Below, in pieces: positions 14,136 to 27,500 of a DNA stretch of 64,000 bases (within the stretch, counting starts at the first letter, position 1; each line of letters opens with the position of its first letter). The DNA lies in assembly GCA_920105625.2 (NCBI GenBank), contig OV050032.1:72087879-72151878 (forward strand), given 5' to 3'. The notes under the pieces are model-generated. The model worked only from the letters and a program-made list of their open reading frames with translations, searched no databases and was not told where the DNA came from. A program made the translations under genes and the position numbers. This DNA is from Clusia tigrina. Taxonomy: Eukaryota; Arthropoda; Insecta; Diptera; Clusiidae.

Positions 14136-17100
14136 AATCAAACACTGATAAAACTTCAAATGGCCCTAACTTCTACACGGTGCGGCCTGCACCTATCAAA
14201 GTTTGCCACAATCAAATGCTTGTAACTTTTTACGGGAGCGTCATTAAAAATTGAAATTTTGTGACAATAAAGTACTCGTGGGTCTTGTCAATTTAAGCTG
14301 TCGCTCATAGCTTTGCTACCCTTGAGTCCCACATCAAACACTGATAAAACTTCAAATGTCCCTAAATTCTTTACGGTGCGTCCTATACCTATCAAAGTTT
14401 GCAACAACCAAATGCTTCTAACTTTTTACTGGAGCGTCATAGAACCTTGAAATTTTGTGACAATAAAGAACTCGTGCCTCTTGTCAATTCAAGCTATCGC
14501 TCATAGCTATTCTACCCTTGAGTCCCAAATCAAACACTGATAAAACTTCAAATGGCCCTAACTTCTATACGGTGGGTCCTTTACCTATCAGAGTTTGCAA
14601 CAATCATATGCTTGTAACTTTTTACTGGAGCATAATAAAATCTAGAAATTTTGTGACAATAAAGTACTCGTGCCTCTTGTCACTTTACGCTATCGCTCAT
14701 AGCTATGCTACCATTGATTCCCAAATAAAACACTGATAAAACTTCAAATGGCCCTAACTTCTATACGGTGTGGCCTATACCTATCAAAGTTTGCAACAAT
14801 CAAATGCTTGTAACTTTTTACTGGAGCGTCATAAAACCTTGAAATTTTGTGACAATAAAGTACTCGTGCGTCTTGTCAATTTAATCTATCGCTCATAGCT
14901 ATGCTACCCTTGAGTCCCAAATCAAACACTAATAAAACTTCAAATGGCCATAACTTCTATACGGTGCGTCCTACACCTGGCAAAGTTTGCAACAATCAAA
15001 TGCTTGTAACTTTTTACTGGAGCGTCATAAAATCTAGAAATTTGTGGCAATAAAGTACTCATGCTTCTTGCCAATTTAAGCCATCGCTCATAGCTATAAT
15101 ACCATTGAGTCCCAAATCAAACACTGATAAATCTTCAAATAGCCCTAATTTCTATACTGTTCATCCTATACCTATCAAAGTTTGCAACATTGAAATGCTT
15201 GTAACTTTTTACTGGAGCGTCATAAATCGTGAAACTTTGTGCCAATAAAGTACTCGAGTCTCTTGTCAATTAAAGTTATCCCTCATAGCTATGCTACCCT
15301 TGAGTCCCAAAACAAACACTGATAAAACTTCAAATTCAACAATCAAATATTTGTAACTTTTTATTGTAGCGTCATAAAATCTTAACTGATAAATCTTCAA
15401 ATGGCCCTAACTTCTGTACGGTGGGTCCTATACCTATCAAAGTTTGAAACAATCAAATGCTTGTAACTTTTTACTGGAACGTCATAAAATCTTGAAATAT
15501 TGTGACAATAAAGTACTCGTGCCTCTTGTCAATGAAAGTTATCGCTCATAGCTATGCTACGCTTGAGTCCCAAATCAAACACTAATAAAACTTCAAATGC
15601 CCATTACTTCTATACGGTGCGTCCTACACCTGTCAAAGTTTGCAGCAATCAAATGCTTGTAACTTTTTACTGGAGCGTCATAAAATCTTGAAATTTTGTG
15701 AGAATAAAGTACTCGTGCCTCTTATCAATTTAAGCTATCGCTCATAGCTATGCTACCCTTGAATCCCAAATTAAATACTGATGAAACTTCAAATGTCCCT
15801 AAATTCTATACGGTGCGTCCTATACCTATCATAGTTTGCAACAATCAAATGCTTCTAACTTTTTACTGGAATCGTCATAAAATCTTGAAATTTTGTGACA
15901 ATAAGTTATTCGTGCCTCTTGTTAATTTAAGCAATCGCTCATAGCTATTCTACCCTTGAGTCCAAAATAAAACACTGATAAAACTTCAAATAGCCCTAAC
16001 TTCTGAACGGTGCGTCTTATACCTATAAAAGTTTGCAACAATCAAATGCTTGTAACTTTTTACTGGAGTGTCACAAAACCTTGAAATTTTGTGACAATAA
16101 AGTACTCGTGCCTCTTGTCACTTTACGCTATCGCTCATAGCTATGCAACCCTTGATTCCCAATTAAAACTCTGATAAAACTTCAAATAACCCTAACTTTT
16201 GTACGGTGCGTCTTATACCTATCAAAGTTTGCAACAATCAAATGCTTCTAACTTTTTACTGGAGTGTCATAAAACCTTGAAATTCTGTGACAATAAAGTA
16301 CTCGTGCCTCTTGTCAATTAAAGTTATCGCTCATAGCTATGCTACCATTGATTCCCAAATAAAACACTGATAAAACTTCAAATGGCTCTAACTTCTATAC
16401 GGTGTGTTCTATACTTATCAAAGTTTGCAACAATCAAATGCTTGTAACTTTTTACTGGAGCGTCATAAAACCTTGAAATTTTGTGACAATAAAGTACTCG
16501 TGCGTCTTGTCAATTTAATCTATCGCTCATAGCTATGCTTCCCTTGAGTCCCAAATCAAACACTGATAAATCTTCAAATGGCCCTAACTTGTATACGGTG
16601 CGTCCTATACCTATCAAAGTTTGAAACAATCTAATGCTTGTAACTTTTTACTGGAACTTCATAAAATCTGGAATTATTGTGACAATAAAGTACTCGTGCC
16701 TCTTGTCAATTAAAGTTATCGCTCATAGCTATGCTACCCTTGAGTCCCAAATCAAACACTGATAAAACTTCAAATGGCACTAACTTCTATGTGGTGGGTC
16801 CTTTACCTATCAGAGTTTGCAACAATCAAATGCTTGTAACTTTTTATTGGAGATTATAAAATCTTGAAATTTTGTGACAATAAAGTACTCGTGCTTCTTG
16901 TCAATTTAAGCTATCGCTCATAGCTATCCTACCATTGAGTCCCAAATCAAACACTGATAAAACATCAAATAGCCCTAATCTCTATACTGTGCATCCTATA
17001 CCTATCAAAGTTTGCTACATTGAAATGCTTATAACTTTTTACTGGAGCGTCATAAATCGTGAAACTTTGTGACAACAAAGTACTCGAGTCTCTTGTCAAT

Positions 17101-18555
17101 TAAAGTTATCGCTCATAGCTATGCTACCCTTGAGTCCCAAAACAAATACTGATAACACTTCAAATGCAACAATCACATGCTTGTAACTTTTTATTGTAGC
17201 GTCATAAAATCTTGAAATTTTTTTAGAATAAAGTATTCGTGCCTCTTATCAATTTAAGCTATCGCTCATAGCTATGCTACCCTTGAATCCCAAATCAAAT
17301 ACTGATAAAACTTCAAATGTCCCTAAATTCTATACGGTGCGTCCTATTCCTATCAAAGTTTGCAACAATCAAATGCTTCTAACTTTTTACTGGAATCGGC
17401 ATAAAACCTTGAAATTTTGTGACAATAAGTTGTTCGTGCCTCTTGTTAATTTAAGCAATCGCTCATAGCTATTCTACCCTTGAGTCCAAAATAAAACACC
17501 GATAAAACTTCAAATAGCCCTAACTTCTGAACGGTGCGTCTTATACCTATCAAAGTTTGCAACAATCAAATGCTTGTAACTTTTTACTGGAGCTTCATAA
17601 AACCTTGAAATTTTGTGACAATAAAGTACTCGTGCCTCTTGTCACTTTACGCTATCGCTCATAGCTATGCAACCCTTGATTCCCAAATAAAACACTGATA
17701 AAACTTCAAATGGCCCTAACTTCTATACGGTGTGTCCTATACCTATGAAAGTTTGCAACAATCAAATGCTTGTAAGTTTTTACTGGAGCGTTATAAAACC
17801 TTGAAATCTTTGACAATAAAGTACTCGTGCCTCTCATCAATTTAAACTATTGCTCATAGCTATGCTACCCTTGAGTCCAAAATAAAACACTGATAAAACT
17901 GCAAATGAGCCTAACTTCTATACGGTGCATCCTACACCTATCAAAGTTTGCAACATTGAAATGCTTGTAACTTTTTACTGGAGCGTCATAAATCGTGAAA
18001 CTTTGTGCCAATAAAGTACTCGAGTCTCTTGTCAATTAAAGTTATCCCTCATAGCTATGCTACCCTTGAGTCCCAAAACAAACACTGATAAAACTTCAAA
18101 TTCAACAATCAAATATTTGTAACTTTTTATTGTAGCGTCATAAAATCTTAACTGATAAATCTTCAAATGGCCCTAACTTCTGTACGGTGGGTCCTATACC
18201 TATCAAAGTTTGAAACAATCAAATGCTTGTAACTTTTTACTGGAACGTCATAAAATCTTGAAATATTGTGACAATAAAGTACTCGTGCCTCTTGTCAATG
18301 AAAGTTATCGCTCATAGCTATGCTACGCTTGAGTCCCAAATCAAACACTAATAAAACTTCAAATGCCCATTACTTCTATACGGTGCGTCCTACACCTGTC
18401 AAAGTTTGCAGCAATCAAATGCTTGTAACTTTTTACTGGAGCGTCATAAAATCTTGAAATTTTGTGAGAATAAAGTACTCGTGCCTCTTATCAATTTAAG
18501 CTATCGCTCATAGCTATGCTACCCTTGAATCCCAAATTAAATACTGATGAAACTT
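14136..18555. repeat. Higher-order repeat block II, copy 2
   Basis: Second copy of the 9541-13960 block at +4595 bp. The constant offset across more than 4 kb of satellite means almost no net insertion or deletion since duplication. Only scattered single-base differences were seen by eye, for example GTTATTC versus GTTGTTC near 17430. This implies a recent duplication or gene conversion. Confidence 0.85.
15184..17949. repeat. 2766-bp higher-order unit, copy 2
   Basis: Same monomer order as 10589-13354 and directly followed by another copy at exactly +2766 bp. The pairs 15750/18516 and 17274/20040 confirm the constant offset. Confidence 0.82.
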
Positions 18556-20715
18556 CAAATGTCCCTAAATTCTATACGGTGCGTCCTATACCTATCATAG
18601 TTTGCAACAATCAAATGCTTCTAACTTTTTACTGGAATCGTCATAAAATCTTGAAATTTTGTGACAATAAGTTATTCGTGCCTCTTGTTAATTTAAGCAA
18701 TCGCTCATAGCTATTCTACCATTGAGTCCAAAATAAAACACTGATAAAACTTCAAATAGCCCTAACTTCTGAACGGTGCGTCTTATACCTATAAAAGTTT
18801 GCAACAATCAAATGCTTGTAACTTTTTACTGGAGTGTCACAAAACCTTGAAATTTTGTGACAATAAAGTACTCGTGCCTCTTGTCACTTTACGCTATCGC
18901 TCATAGCTATGCAACCCTTGATTCCCAATTAAAACTCTGATAAAACTTCAAATAACCCTAACTTTTGTACGGTGCGTCTTATACCTTTCAAAGTTTGCAA
19001 CAATCAAATGCTTCTAACTTTTTACTGGAGTGTCATAAAACCTTGAAATTCTGTGACAATAAAGTACTCGTGCCTCTTGTCAATTAAAGTTATCGCTCAT
19101 AGCTATGCTACCATTGATTCCCAAATAAAACACTGATAAAACTTCAAATGGCTCTAACTTCTATACAGTGTGTTCTATACTTATCAAAGTTTGCAACAAT
19201 CAAATGCTTGTAACTTTTTACTGGAGCGTCATAAAACCTTGAAATTTTGTGACAATAAAGTACTCGTGCGTCTTGTCAATTTAATCTATCGCTCATAGCA
19301 ATGCTTCCCTTGAGTCCCAAATCAAACACTGATAAATCTTCAAATGGCCCTAACTTGTATACGGTGCGTCCTATACCTATCAAAGTTTGAAACAATCTAA
19401 TGCTTGTAACTTTTTACTGGAACTTCATAAAATCTGGAATTATTGTGACAATAAAGTACTCGTGCCTCTTGTCAATTAAAGTTATCGCTCATAGCTATGC
19501 TACCCTTGAGTCCCAAATCAAACACTGATAAAACTTCAAATGGCACTAACTTCTATGTGGTGGGTCCTTTACCTATCAGAGTTTGCAACAATCAAATGCT
19601 TGTAACTTTTTATTGGAGATTATAAAATCTTGAAATTTTGTGACAATAAAGTACTCGTGCTTCTTGTCAATTTAAGCTATCGCTCATAGCTATCCTACCA
19701 TTGAGTCCCAAATCAAACACTGATAAAACATCAAATAGCCCTAATCTCTATACTGTGCATCCTATACCTATCAAAGTTTGCTACATTGAAATGCTTGTAA
19801 CTTTTTACTGGAGCGTCATAAATCGTGAAACTTTGTGACAATAAAGTACTCGAGTCTCTTGTCAATTAAAGTTATCGCTCATAGCTATGCTACCCTTGAG
19901 TCCCAAAACAAATACTGATAACACTTCAAATGCAACAATCACATGCTTGTAACTTTTTATTGTAGCGTCATAAAATCTTGAAATTTTTTTAGAATAAAGT
20001 ATTCGTGCCTCTTATCAATTTAAGCTATCGCTCATAGCTATGCTACCCTTGAATCCCAAATCAAATACTGATAAAACTTCAAATGTCCCTAAATTCTATA
20101 CGGTGCGTCCTATTCCTATCAAAGTTTGCAACAATCAAATGCTTCTAACTTTTTACTGGAATCGGCATAAAACCTTGAAATTTTGTGACAATAAGTTATT
20201 CGTGCCTCTTGTTAATTTAAGCAATCGCTCATAGCTATTCTACCCTTGAGTCCAAAATAAAACACCGATAAAACTTCAAATAGCCCTAACTTCTGAACGG
20301 TGCGTCTTATACCTATCAAAGTTTGCAACAATCAAATGCTTGTAACTTTTTACTGGAGTTTCACAAAACCTTGAAATTTTGTGACAATAAAGTACTCGTG
20401 CCTCTTGTCACTTTACGCTATCGCTCATAGCTATGCAACCCTTGATTCCCAAATAAAACACTGATAAAACTTCAAATGGCCCTAACTTCTATACGGTGTG
20501 TCCTATACCTATGAAAGTTTGCAACAATCAAATGCTTGTAAGTTTTTACTGGAGCGTTATAAAACCTTGAAATCTTTGACAATAAAGTACTCGTGCCTCT
20601 CATCAATTTAAACTATTGCTCATAGCTATGCTACCCTTGAGTCCAAAATAAAACACTGATAAAACTGCAAATGAGCCTAACTTCTATACGGTGCATCCTA
20701 CACCTATCAAAGTTT
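17950..20715. repeat. 2766-bp higher-order unit, copy 3
   Basis: Adjacent, direct copy of 15184-17949. It ends where the following monomer reads GCAACAATC instead of GCAACATTG. Positions 20716-21694 (about five monomers) then separate it from copy 4; they correspond to monomers also seen upstream of 10589 and 15184. Confidence 0.82.
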
Positions 20716-21694
20716 GCAACAATCAAATGCTTGCAACTTTTTACTGGAGCGTCATAAAATCTTGAAATTTTGTGACAATAAAGTACTCGTGCCTCTTGTC
20801 AATTAAAGTTATCGCTCATAGCTATTCTACCCTTGAGTCCCAAATCAAACACTGATAAAACTTCAAATGGCCCTAACTTCTATACGGTGGGTCCTTTACC
20901 TATCAGAGTTTGCAACAATCATATGCTTGTAACTTTTTACTGGAGCATAATAAAATCTAGAAATTTTGTGACAATAAAGTACTCGTGCCTCTTGTCACTT
21001 TACGCTATCGCTCATAGCTATGCTACCATTGATTCCCAAATAAAACACTGATAAAACTTCAAATGGCCCTAACTTCTATACGGTGTGGCCTATACCTATC
21101 AAAGTTTGCAACAATCAAATGCTTGTAACTTTTTACTGGAGCGTCATAAAACCTTGAAATTTTGTGACAATAAAGTACTCGTGCGTCTTGTCAATTTAAT
21201 CTATCGCTCATAGCTATGCTACCCTTGAGTCCCAAATCAAACACTGATAAATCTTCAAATGGCCCTAACTTCCATACGGTGCGTCCTATACCTATCAAAG
21301 TTTGAAACAATCAAATGCTTGTAACTTTTTACTGGAACGTCATAAAATCTTGAAATATTGTGACAATAAAGTACTCGTGTCTCTTGTCAATTAAAGTTAT
21401 CGCTCATAGCTATGCTACCCTTGAGTCCCAAATCAAACACTAATAAAACTTCAAATGGCCATAACTTCTATACGGTGCGTCCTACACCTGTCAAAGTTTG
21501 CAACAATCAAATGCTTGTAACTTTTTACTGGAGCGTCATAAAATCTAGAAATTTGTGGCAATAAAGTACTCATGCTTCTTGCCAATTTAAGCCATCGCTC
21601 ATAGCTATAATACCATTGAGTCCCAAATCAAACACTGATAAATCTTCAAATAGCCCTAATTTCTATACTGTTCATCCTATACCTATCAAAGTTT

Positions 21695-24570
21695 GCAACA
21701 TTGAAATGCTTGTAACTTTTTACTGGAGCGTCATAAATCGTGAAACTTTGTGCCAATAAAGTACTCGAGTCTCTTGTCAATTAAAGTTATCCCTCATAGC
21801 TATGCTACCCTTGAGTCCCAAAACAAACACTGATAAAACTTCAAATTCAACAATCAAATATTTGTAACTTTTTATTGTAGCGTCATAAAATCTTAACTGA
21901 TAAATCTTCAAATGGCCCTAACTTCTGTACGGTGGGTCCTATACCTATCAAAGTTTGAAACAATCAAATGCTTGAACTTTTTACTGGAACGTCATAAAAT
22001 CTTGAAATATTGTGACAATAAAGTACTCGTGCCTCTTGTCAATGAAAGTTATCGCTCATAGCTATGCTACGCTTGAGTCCCAAATCAAACACTAATAAAA
22101 CTTCAAATGCCCATTACTTCTATACGGTGCGTCCTACACCTGTCAAAGTTTGCAGCAATCAAATGCTTGTAACATTTTACTGGAGCGTCATAAAATCTTG
22201 AAATTTTGTGAGAATAAAGTACTCGTGCCTCTTATCAATTTAAGCTATCGCTCATAGCTATGCTACCCTTGAATCCCAAATCAAATACTGATGAAACTTC
22301 AAATGTCCCTAAATTCTATACGGTGCGTCCTATACCTATCATAGTTTGCAACAATCAAATGCTTCTAACTTTTTACTGGAATCGTCATAAAATCTTGAAA
22401 TTTTGTGACAATAAGTTATTCGTGCCTCTTGTTAATTTAAGCAATCGCTCATAGCTATTCTACCCTTGAGTCCAAAATAAAACACTGATAAAACTTCAAA
22501 TAGCCCTAACTTCTGAACGGTGCGTCTTATACCTATAAAAGTTTGCAACAATCAAATGCTTGTAACTTTTTACTGGAGTGTCACAAAACCTTGAAATTTT
22601 GTGACAATAAAGTACTCGTGCCTCTTGTCACTTTACGCTATCGCTCATAGCTATGCAACCCTTGATTCCCAATTAAAACTCTGATAAAACTTCAAATAAC
22701 CCTAACTTTTGTACGGTGCGTCTTATACCTATCAAAGTTTGCAACAATCAAATGCTTCTAACTTTTTACTGGAGTGTCATAAAACCTTGAAATTCTGTGA
22801 CAATAAAGTACTCGTGCCTCTTGTCAATTAAAGTTATCGCTCATAGCTATGCTACCATTGATTCCCAAATAAAACACTGATAAAACTTCAAATGGCTCTA
22901 ACTTCTATACGGTGTGTTCTATACTTATCAAAGTTTGCAACAATCAAATGCTTGTAACTTTTTACTGGAGCGTCATAAAACCTTGAAATTTTGTGACAAT
23001 AAAGTACTCGTGCGTCTTGTCAATTTAATCTATCGCTCATAGCTATGCTTCCCTTGAGTCCCAAATCAAACACTGATAAATCTTCAAATGGCCCTAACTT
23101 CTATACGGTGCGTCCTATACCTATCAAAGTTTGAAACAATCTAATGCTTGTAACTTTTTACTGGAACTTCATAAAATCTGGAATTATTGTGACAATAAAG
23201 TACTCGTGCCTCTTGTCAATTAAAGTTATCGCTCATAGCTATGCTACCCTTGAGTCCCAAATCAAACACTGATAAAACTTCAAATGGCACTAACTTCTAT
23301 GTGGTGGGTCCTTTACCTATCAGAGTTTGCAACAATCAAATGCTTGTAACTTTTTATTGGAGATTATAAAATCTTGAAATTTTGTGACAATAAAGTACTC
23401 GTGCTTCTTGTCAATTTAAGCTATCGCTCATAGCTATCCTACCATTGAGTCCCAAATCAAACACTGATAAAACATCAAATAGCCCTAATCTCTATACTGT
23501 GCATCCTATACCTATCAAAGTTTGCTACATTGAAATGCTTGTAACTTTTTACTGGAGCGTCATAAATCGTGAAACTTTGTGACAATAAAGTACTCGAGTC
23601 TCTTGTCAATTAAAGTTATCGCTCATAGCTATGCTACCCTTGAGTCCCAAAACAAATACTGATAACACTTCAAATGCAACAATCACATGCTTGTAACTTT
23701 TTATTGTAGCGTCATAAAATCTTGAAATTTGTTTAGAATAAAGTATTCGTGCCTCTTATCAATTTAAGCTATCGCTCATAGCTATGCTACCCTTGAATCC
23801 CAAATCAAATACTGATAAAACTTCAAATGTCCCTAAATTCTATACGGTGCGTCCTATTCCTATCAAAGTTTGCAACAATCAAATGCTTCTAACTTTTTAC
23901 TGGAATCGGCATAAAACCTTGAAATTTTGTGACAATAAGTTATTCGTGCCTCTTGTTAATTTAAGCAATCGCTCATAGCTATTCTACCCTTGAGTCCAAA
24001 ATAAAACACCGATAAAACTTCAAATAGCCCTAACTTCTGAACGGTGCGTCTTATACCTATCAAAGTTTGCAACAATCAAATGCTTGTAACTTTTTACTGG
24101 AGTTTCACAAAACCTTGAAATTTTGTGACAATAAAGTACTCGTGCCTCTTGTCACTTTACGCTATCGCTCATAGCTATGCAACCCTTGATTCCCAAATAA
24201 AACACTGATAAAACTTCAAATGGCCCTAACTTCTATACGGTGTGTCCTATACCTATGAAAGTTTGCAACAATCAAATGCTTGTAAGTTTTTACTGGAGCG
24301 TTATAAAACCTTGAAATCTTTGACAATAAAGTACTCGTGCCTCTCATCAATTTAAACTATTGCTCATAGCTATGCTACCCTTGAGTCCAAAATAAAACAC
24401 TGATAAAACTGCAAATGAGCCTAACTTCTATACGGTGCATCCTACACCTATCAAAGTTTGCAACAATCAAATGCTTGCAACTTTTTACTGGAGCGTCATA
24501 AAATCTTGAAATTTTGTGACAATAAAGTACTCGTGCCTCTTGTCAATTAAAGTTATCGCTCATAGCTATG
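21695..24570. repeat. 2766-bp higher-order unit, copy 4
   Basis: Copy of 17950-20715 at +3745 bp; the offset becomes 3744 after about 21970, where one base is missing in CTTGAACTTTTTACTGG. The match runs on past the unit end to about 24570, where the next monomer changes type (ACACTAATATAACTTC). Confidence 0.8.
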
Positions 24571-27500
24571 CTACCCTTGAGTCCCAAATCAAACACTAAT
24601 ATAACTTCAAATGGCCATAACTTCTATACGGTGCGTCCTACACCTGTCAAAGTTTGCAACAATCAAATGCTTGTAACTTTTTACTGGAGCGTCATAAAAT
24701 CTAGAAATTTTGTGGCAATAAAGTACTCATGTTTCTTGCCAATTTAAGCTATCACTCATAGCTATAATACCATTGAGTCCCAAATCAAACACTGATAAAA
24801 CTTCAAATAGCCCTAATTTCTATACTGTTCATCCAATACCTGTCAAAGTTTGCAACATTGAAATGCCTGTAACTTTTTACTGGAGCGTCATAAATCGTGA
24901 AACTTTGTGCCAATAAAATACTCGAGTCTCTTGTCAATTAAAGTTATCCCTCATAGCTATGCTACCCTTGAGTCCCAAAACAAACACTGATAAAACTTCA
25001 AATTCAACAATCAAATGCTTGTAACTTTTTATTGTAGCGTCATAAAATCTTAACTGATAAATCTTCAAATGGCCCTAACTTCTATACGGTGGGACCTATA
25101 CCTATCAAAGTTTGAAACAATCAAATGCTTGTAACTTTTTACTGGAACGTCATAAAATCTTGAAATATTGTGACAATAAAGTACTCGTGCCTCTTGTCAA
25201 TGAAAGTTATCGCTTATAGCTATGCTACCCTTGAGTCCCAAATCAAACACTAATAAAACTTAAAATGCCCATTACTTCAATACGGTGCGTCCTACACCTG
25301 TCAAAGTTTGCAGCAATCAAATGCTTGTAACTTTTTACTGGAGCGTCATAAAATCTTGAAATTTTGTGAGAATAAAGTACTCGTGCCTCTTATCAATTTA
25401 AGCTATCGCTCATAGCTATGCTACCCTAGAATCCCAAATCAAATACTGATAAAACTTCAAATGTCCCTAAATTCTATACGGTGCGGCCTGCACCTATCAA
25501 AGTTTGCCACAATCAAATGCTTGTAACTTTTTACGGGAGTGTCATTAAACCTTGAAATTTTGTGACAATAAAGTACTCGTGGGTCTTGTCAATTTAAGCT
25601 GTCGCTCATAGCTTTGCTACCCTTGAGTCCAAAATAAAACACTGATAAAACTTCAAATAACCCTAACTTCTGAACGGTGCGTCTTATACCTATAAAAGTT
25701 TGCAACAATCAAATGCTTGTAACTTTTTACTGGAGTGTCACAAAACCTTGAAATTTTGTGACAATAAAGTACTCGTGCCTCTTGTCACTTTACGCTATCG
25801 CTCATAGCTATGCAACCCTTGATTCCCAATTAAAACACTGATAAAACTGCAAATGACCCTAACTTCTATACGGTGCGTCTACACCTATCAAAGTTTGCAA
25901 GAATCAAATGCTTGCAACTTTTTACTGGAGCGTCATAAAATCTTGAAATTTTGTGAGAATAAAGTACTCGTGCCTCTTATCAATTTAAACTATCGCTAGT
26001 AGCTTTGCTACCCTTGAGTCCCCAATCAAACACTGATAAAACTTCAAATAGCCCTAATTTCTATACTGTGCATCCTATACCTATCAAAGTTTGCAACATT
26101 GAAATGCTTGTAACTTTTTACTGGAGCGTCATAAAATATTGAAATTTTGTGACAATAAAGTCCTCGTGCCTCATGTCAATTTAATCTATCGCTCATAGCT
26201 ATACTACCCTTGAGTCCCAAATCAAACTCTGATAAAACTTCAAATAGCCCTAACTTTTGTACGGTGCGTCTTATACCTATCAAAGTTTGCAACAATCAAA
26301 TGCTTCTAACTTTTTACTGGAGTGTCATAAAACCTTGAAATTCTGTGACAATAAAGTACTCGTGCCTCTTGTCAATTAAAGTTATCGCTCATAGCTATGC
26401 TACCATTGATTCCCAAATAAAACACTGATAAAACTTCAAATGGCCCTAACTTCTATACGGTGTGTTCTATACCTATCAAAGTTTGCAACAATCAAATGCT
26501 TGTAACTTTTTACTGGAGCGTCATAAAACCTTGAAATTTTGTGACAATAAAGTACTCGTGCGTCTTGTGAATTTAATCTATCGCTCATAGCTATCCTACC
26601 CTTGAGTCCAAAATAAAACACTGATAAAACTTCAAATAGCCCTAACTTCTATACGGTGCGTCCTATACCTATGAAAGTTTGCAACAATCAAATGCTTGTA
26701 AGTTTTTACTGGAGCGTTATAAAACCTTGAAATCTTCGACAATAAAGTACTCGTGCCTCTCATCAATTTAAGCTATTGCTCATAGCTATGCTACCCTTGA
26801 GTCCAAAATAAAACACTGATAAAACTGCAAATGAACCTAACTTCTATACGGTGCATCCTACACCTATCAAAGTTTGCAACAATCAAATGCTTGCAACTTT
26901 TTACTTGAGCGTCATAAAATCTTGAAATTTTGTGAGAATAAAGTACTCGTGCCTCTTATCAATTTAAACTATCGCTAATAGCTATGCTACCATTAAGTCA
27001 CAAATCAAACACTGATAAAACTTCAAATGGCCCTAACTTCTACACGGTGCGGCCTGCACCTATCAAAGTTTGCCACAATCAAATGCTTGTAACTTTTTAC
27101 GGGAGTGTCATTAAACCTTGAAATTTTGTGACAATAAAGTACTCGTGGGTCTTGTCAATTTAAGCTGTCGCTCATAGCTTTGCTACCCTTGAGTCCCACA
27201 TCAAACACTGATAAAACTTCAAATATCCCTAAATTCTTTACGGTGCGTCCTATACCTATCGAAGTTTGCAACAATCAAATGCTTCTAACTTTTTACTGGA
27301 GCGTCATAGAACCTTGAAATTTTGTGACAATAAAGAACTCGTGCCTCTTGTCAATTAAGCTATCGCTCATAGCTATTCTACCCTTGAGTCCCAAATCAGA
27401 CACTGATAAAACTTCAAATGGGCCTAACTTCTATACGGTGGCTCCTTTACCTATCAGAGTTTGCAACAATCAAATGCTTGTAACTTTTTACTGGAGCATA

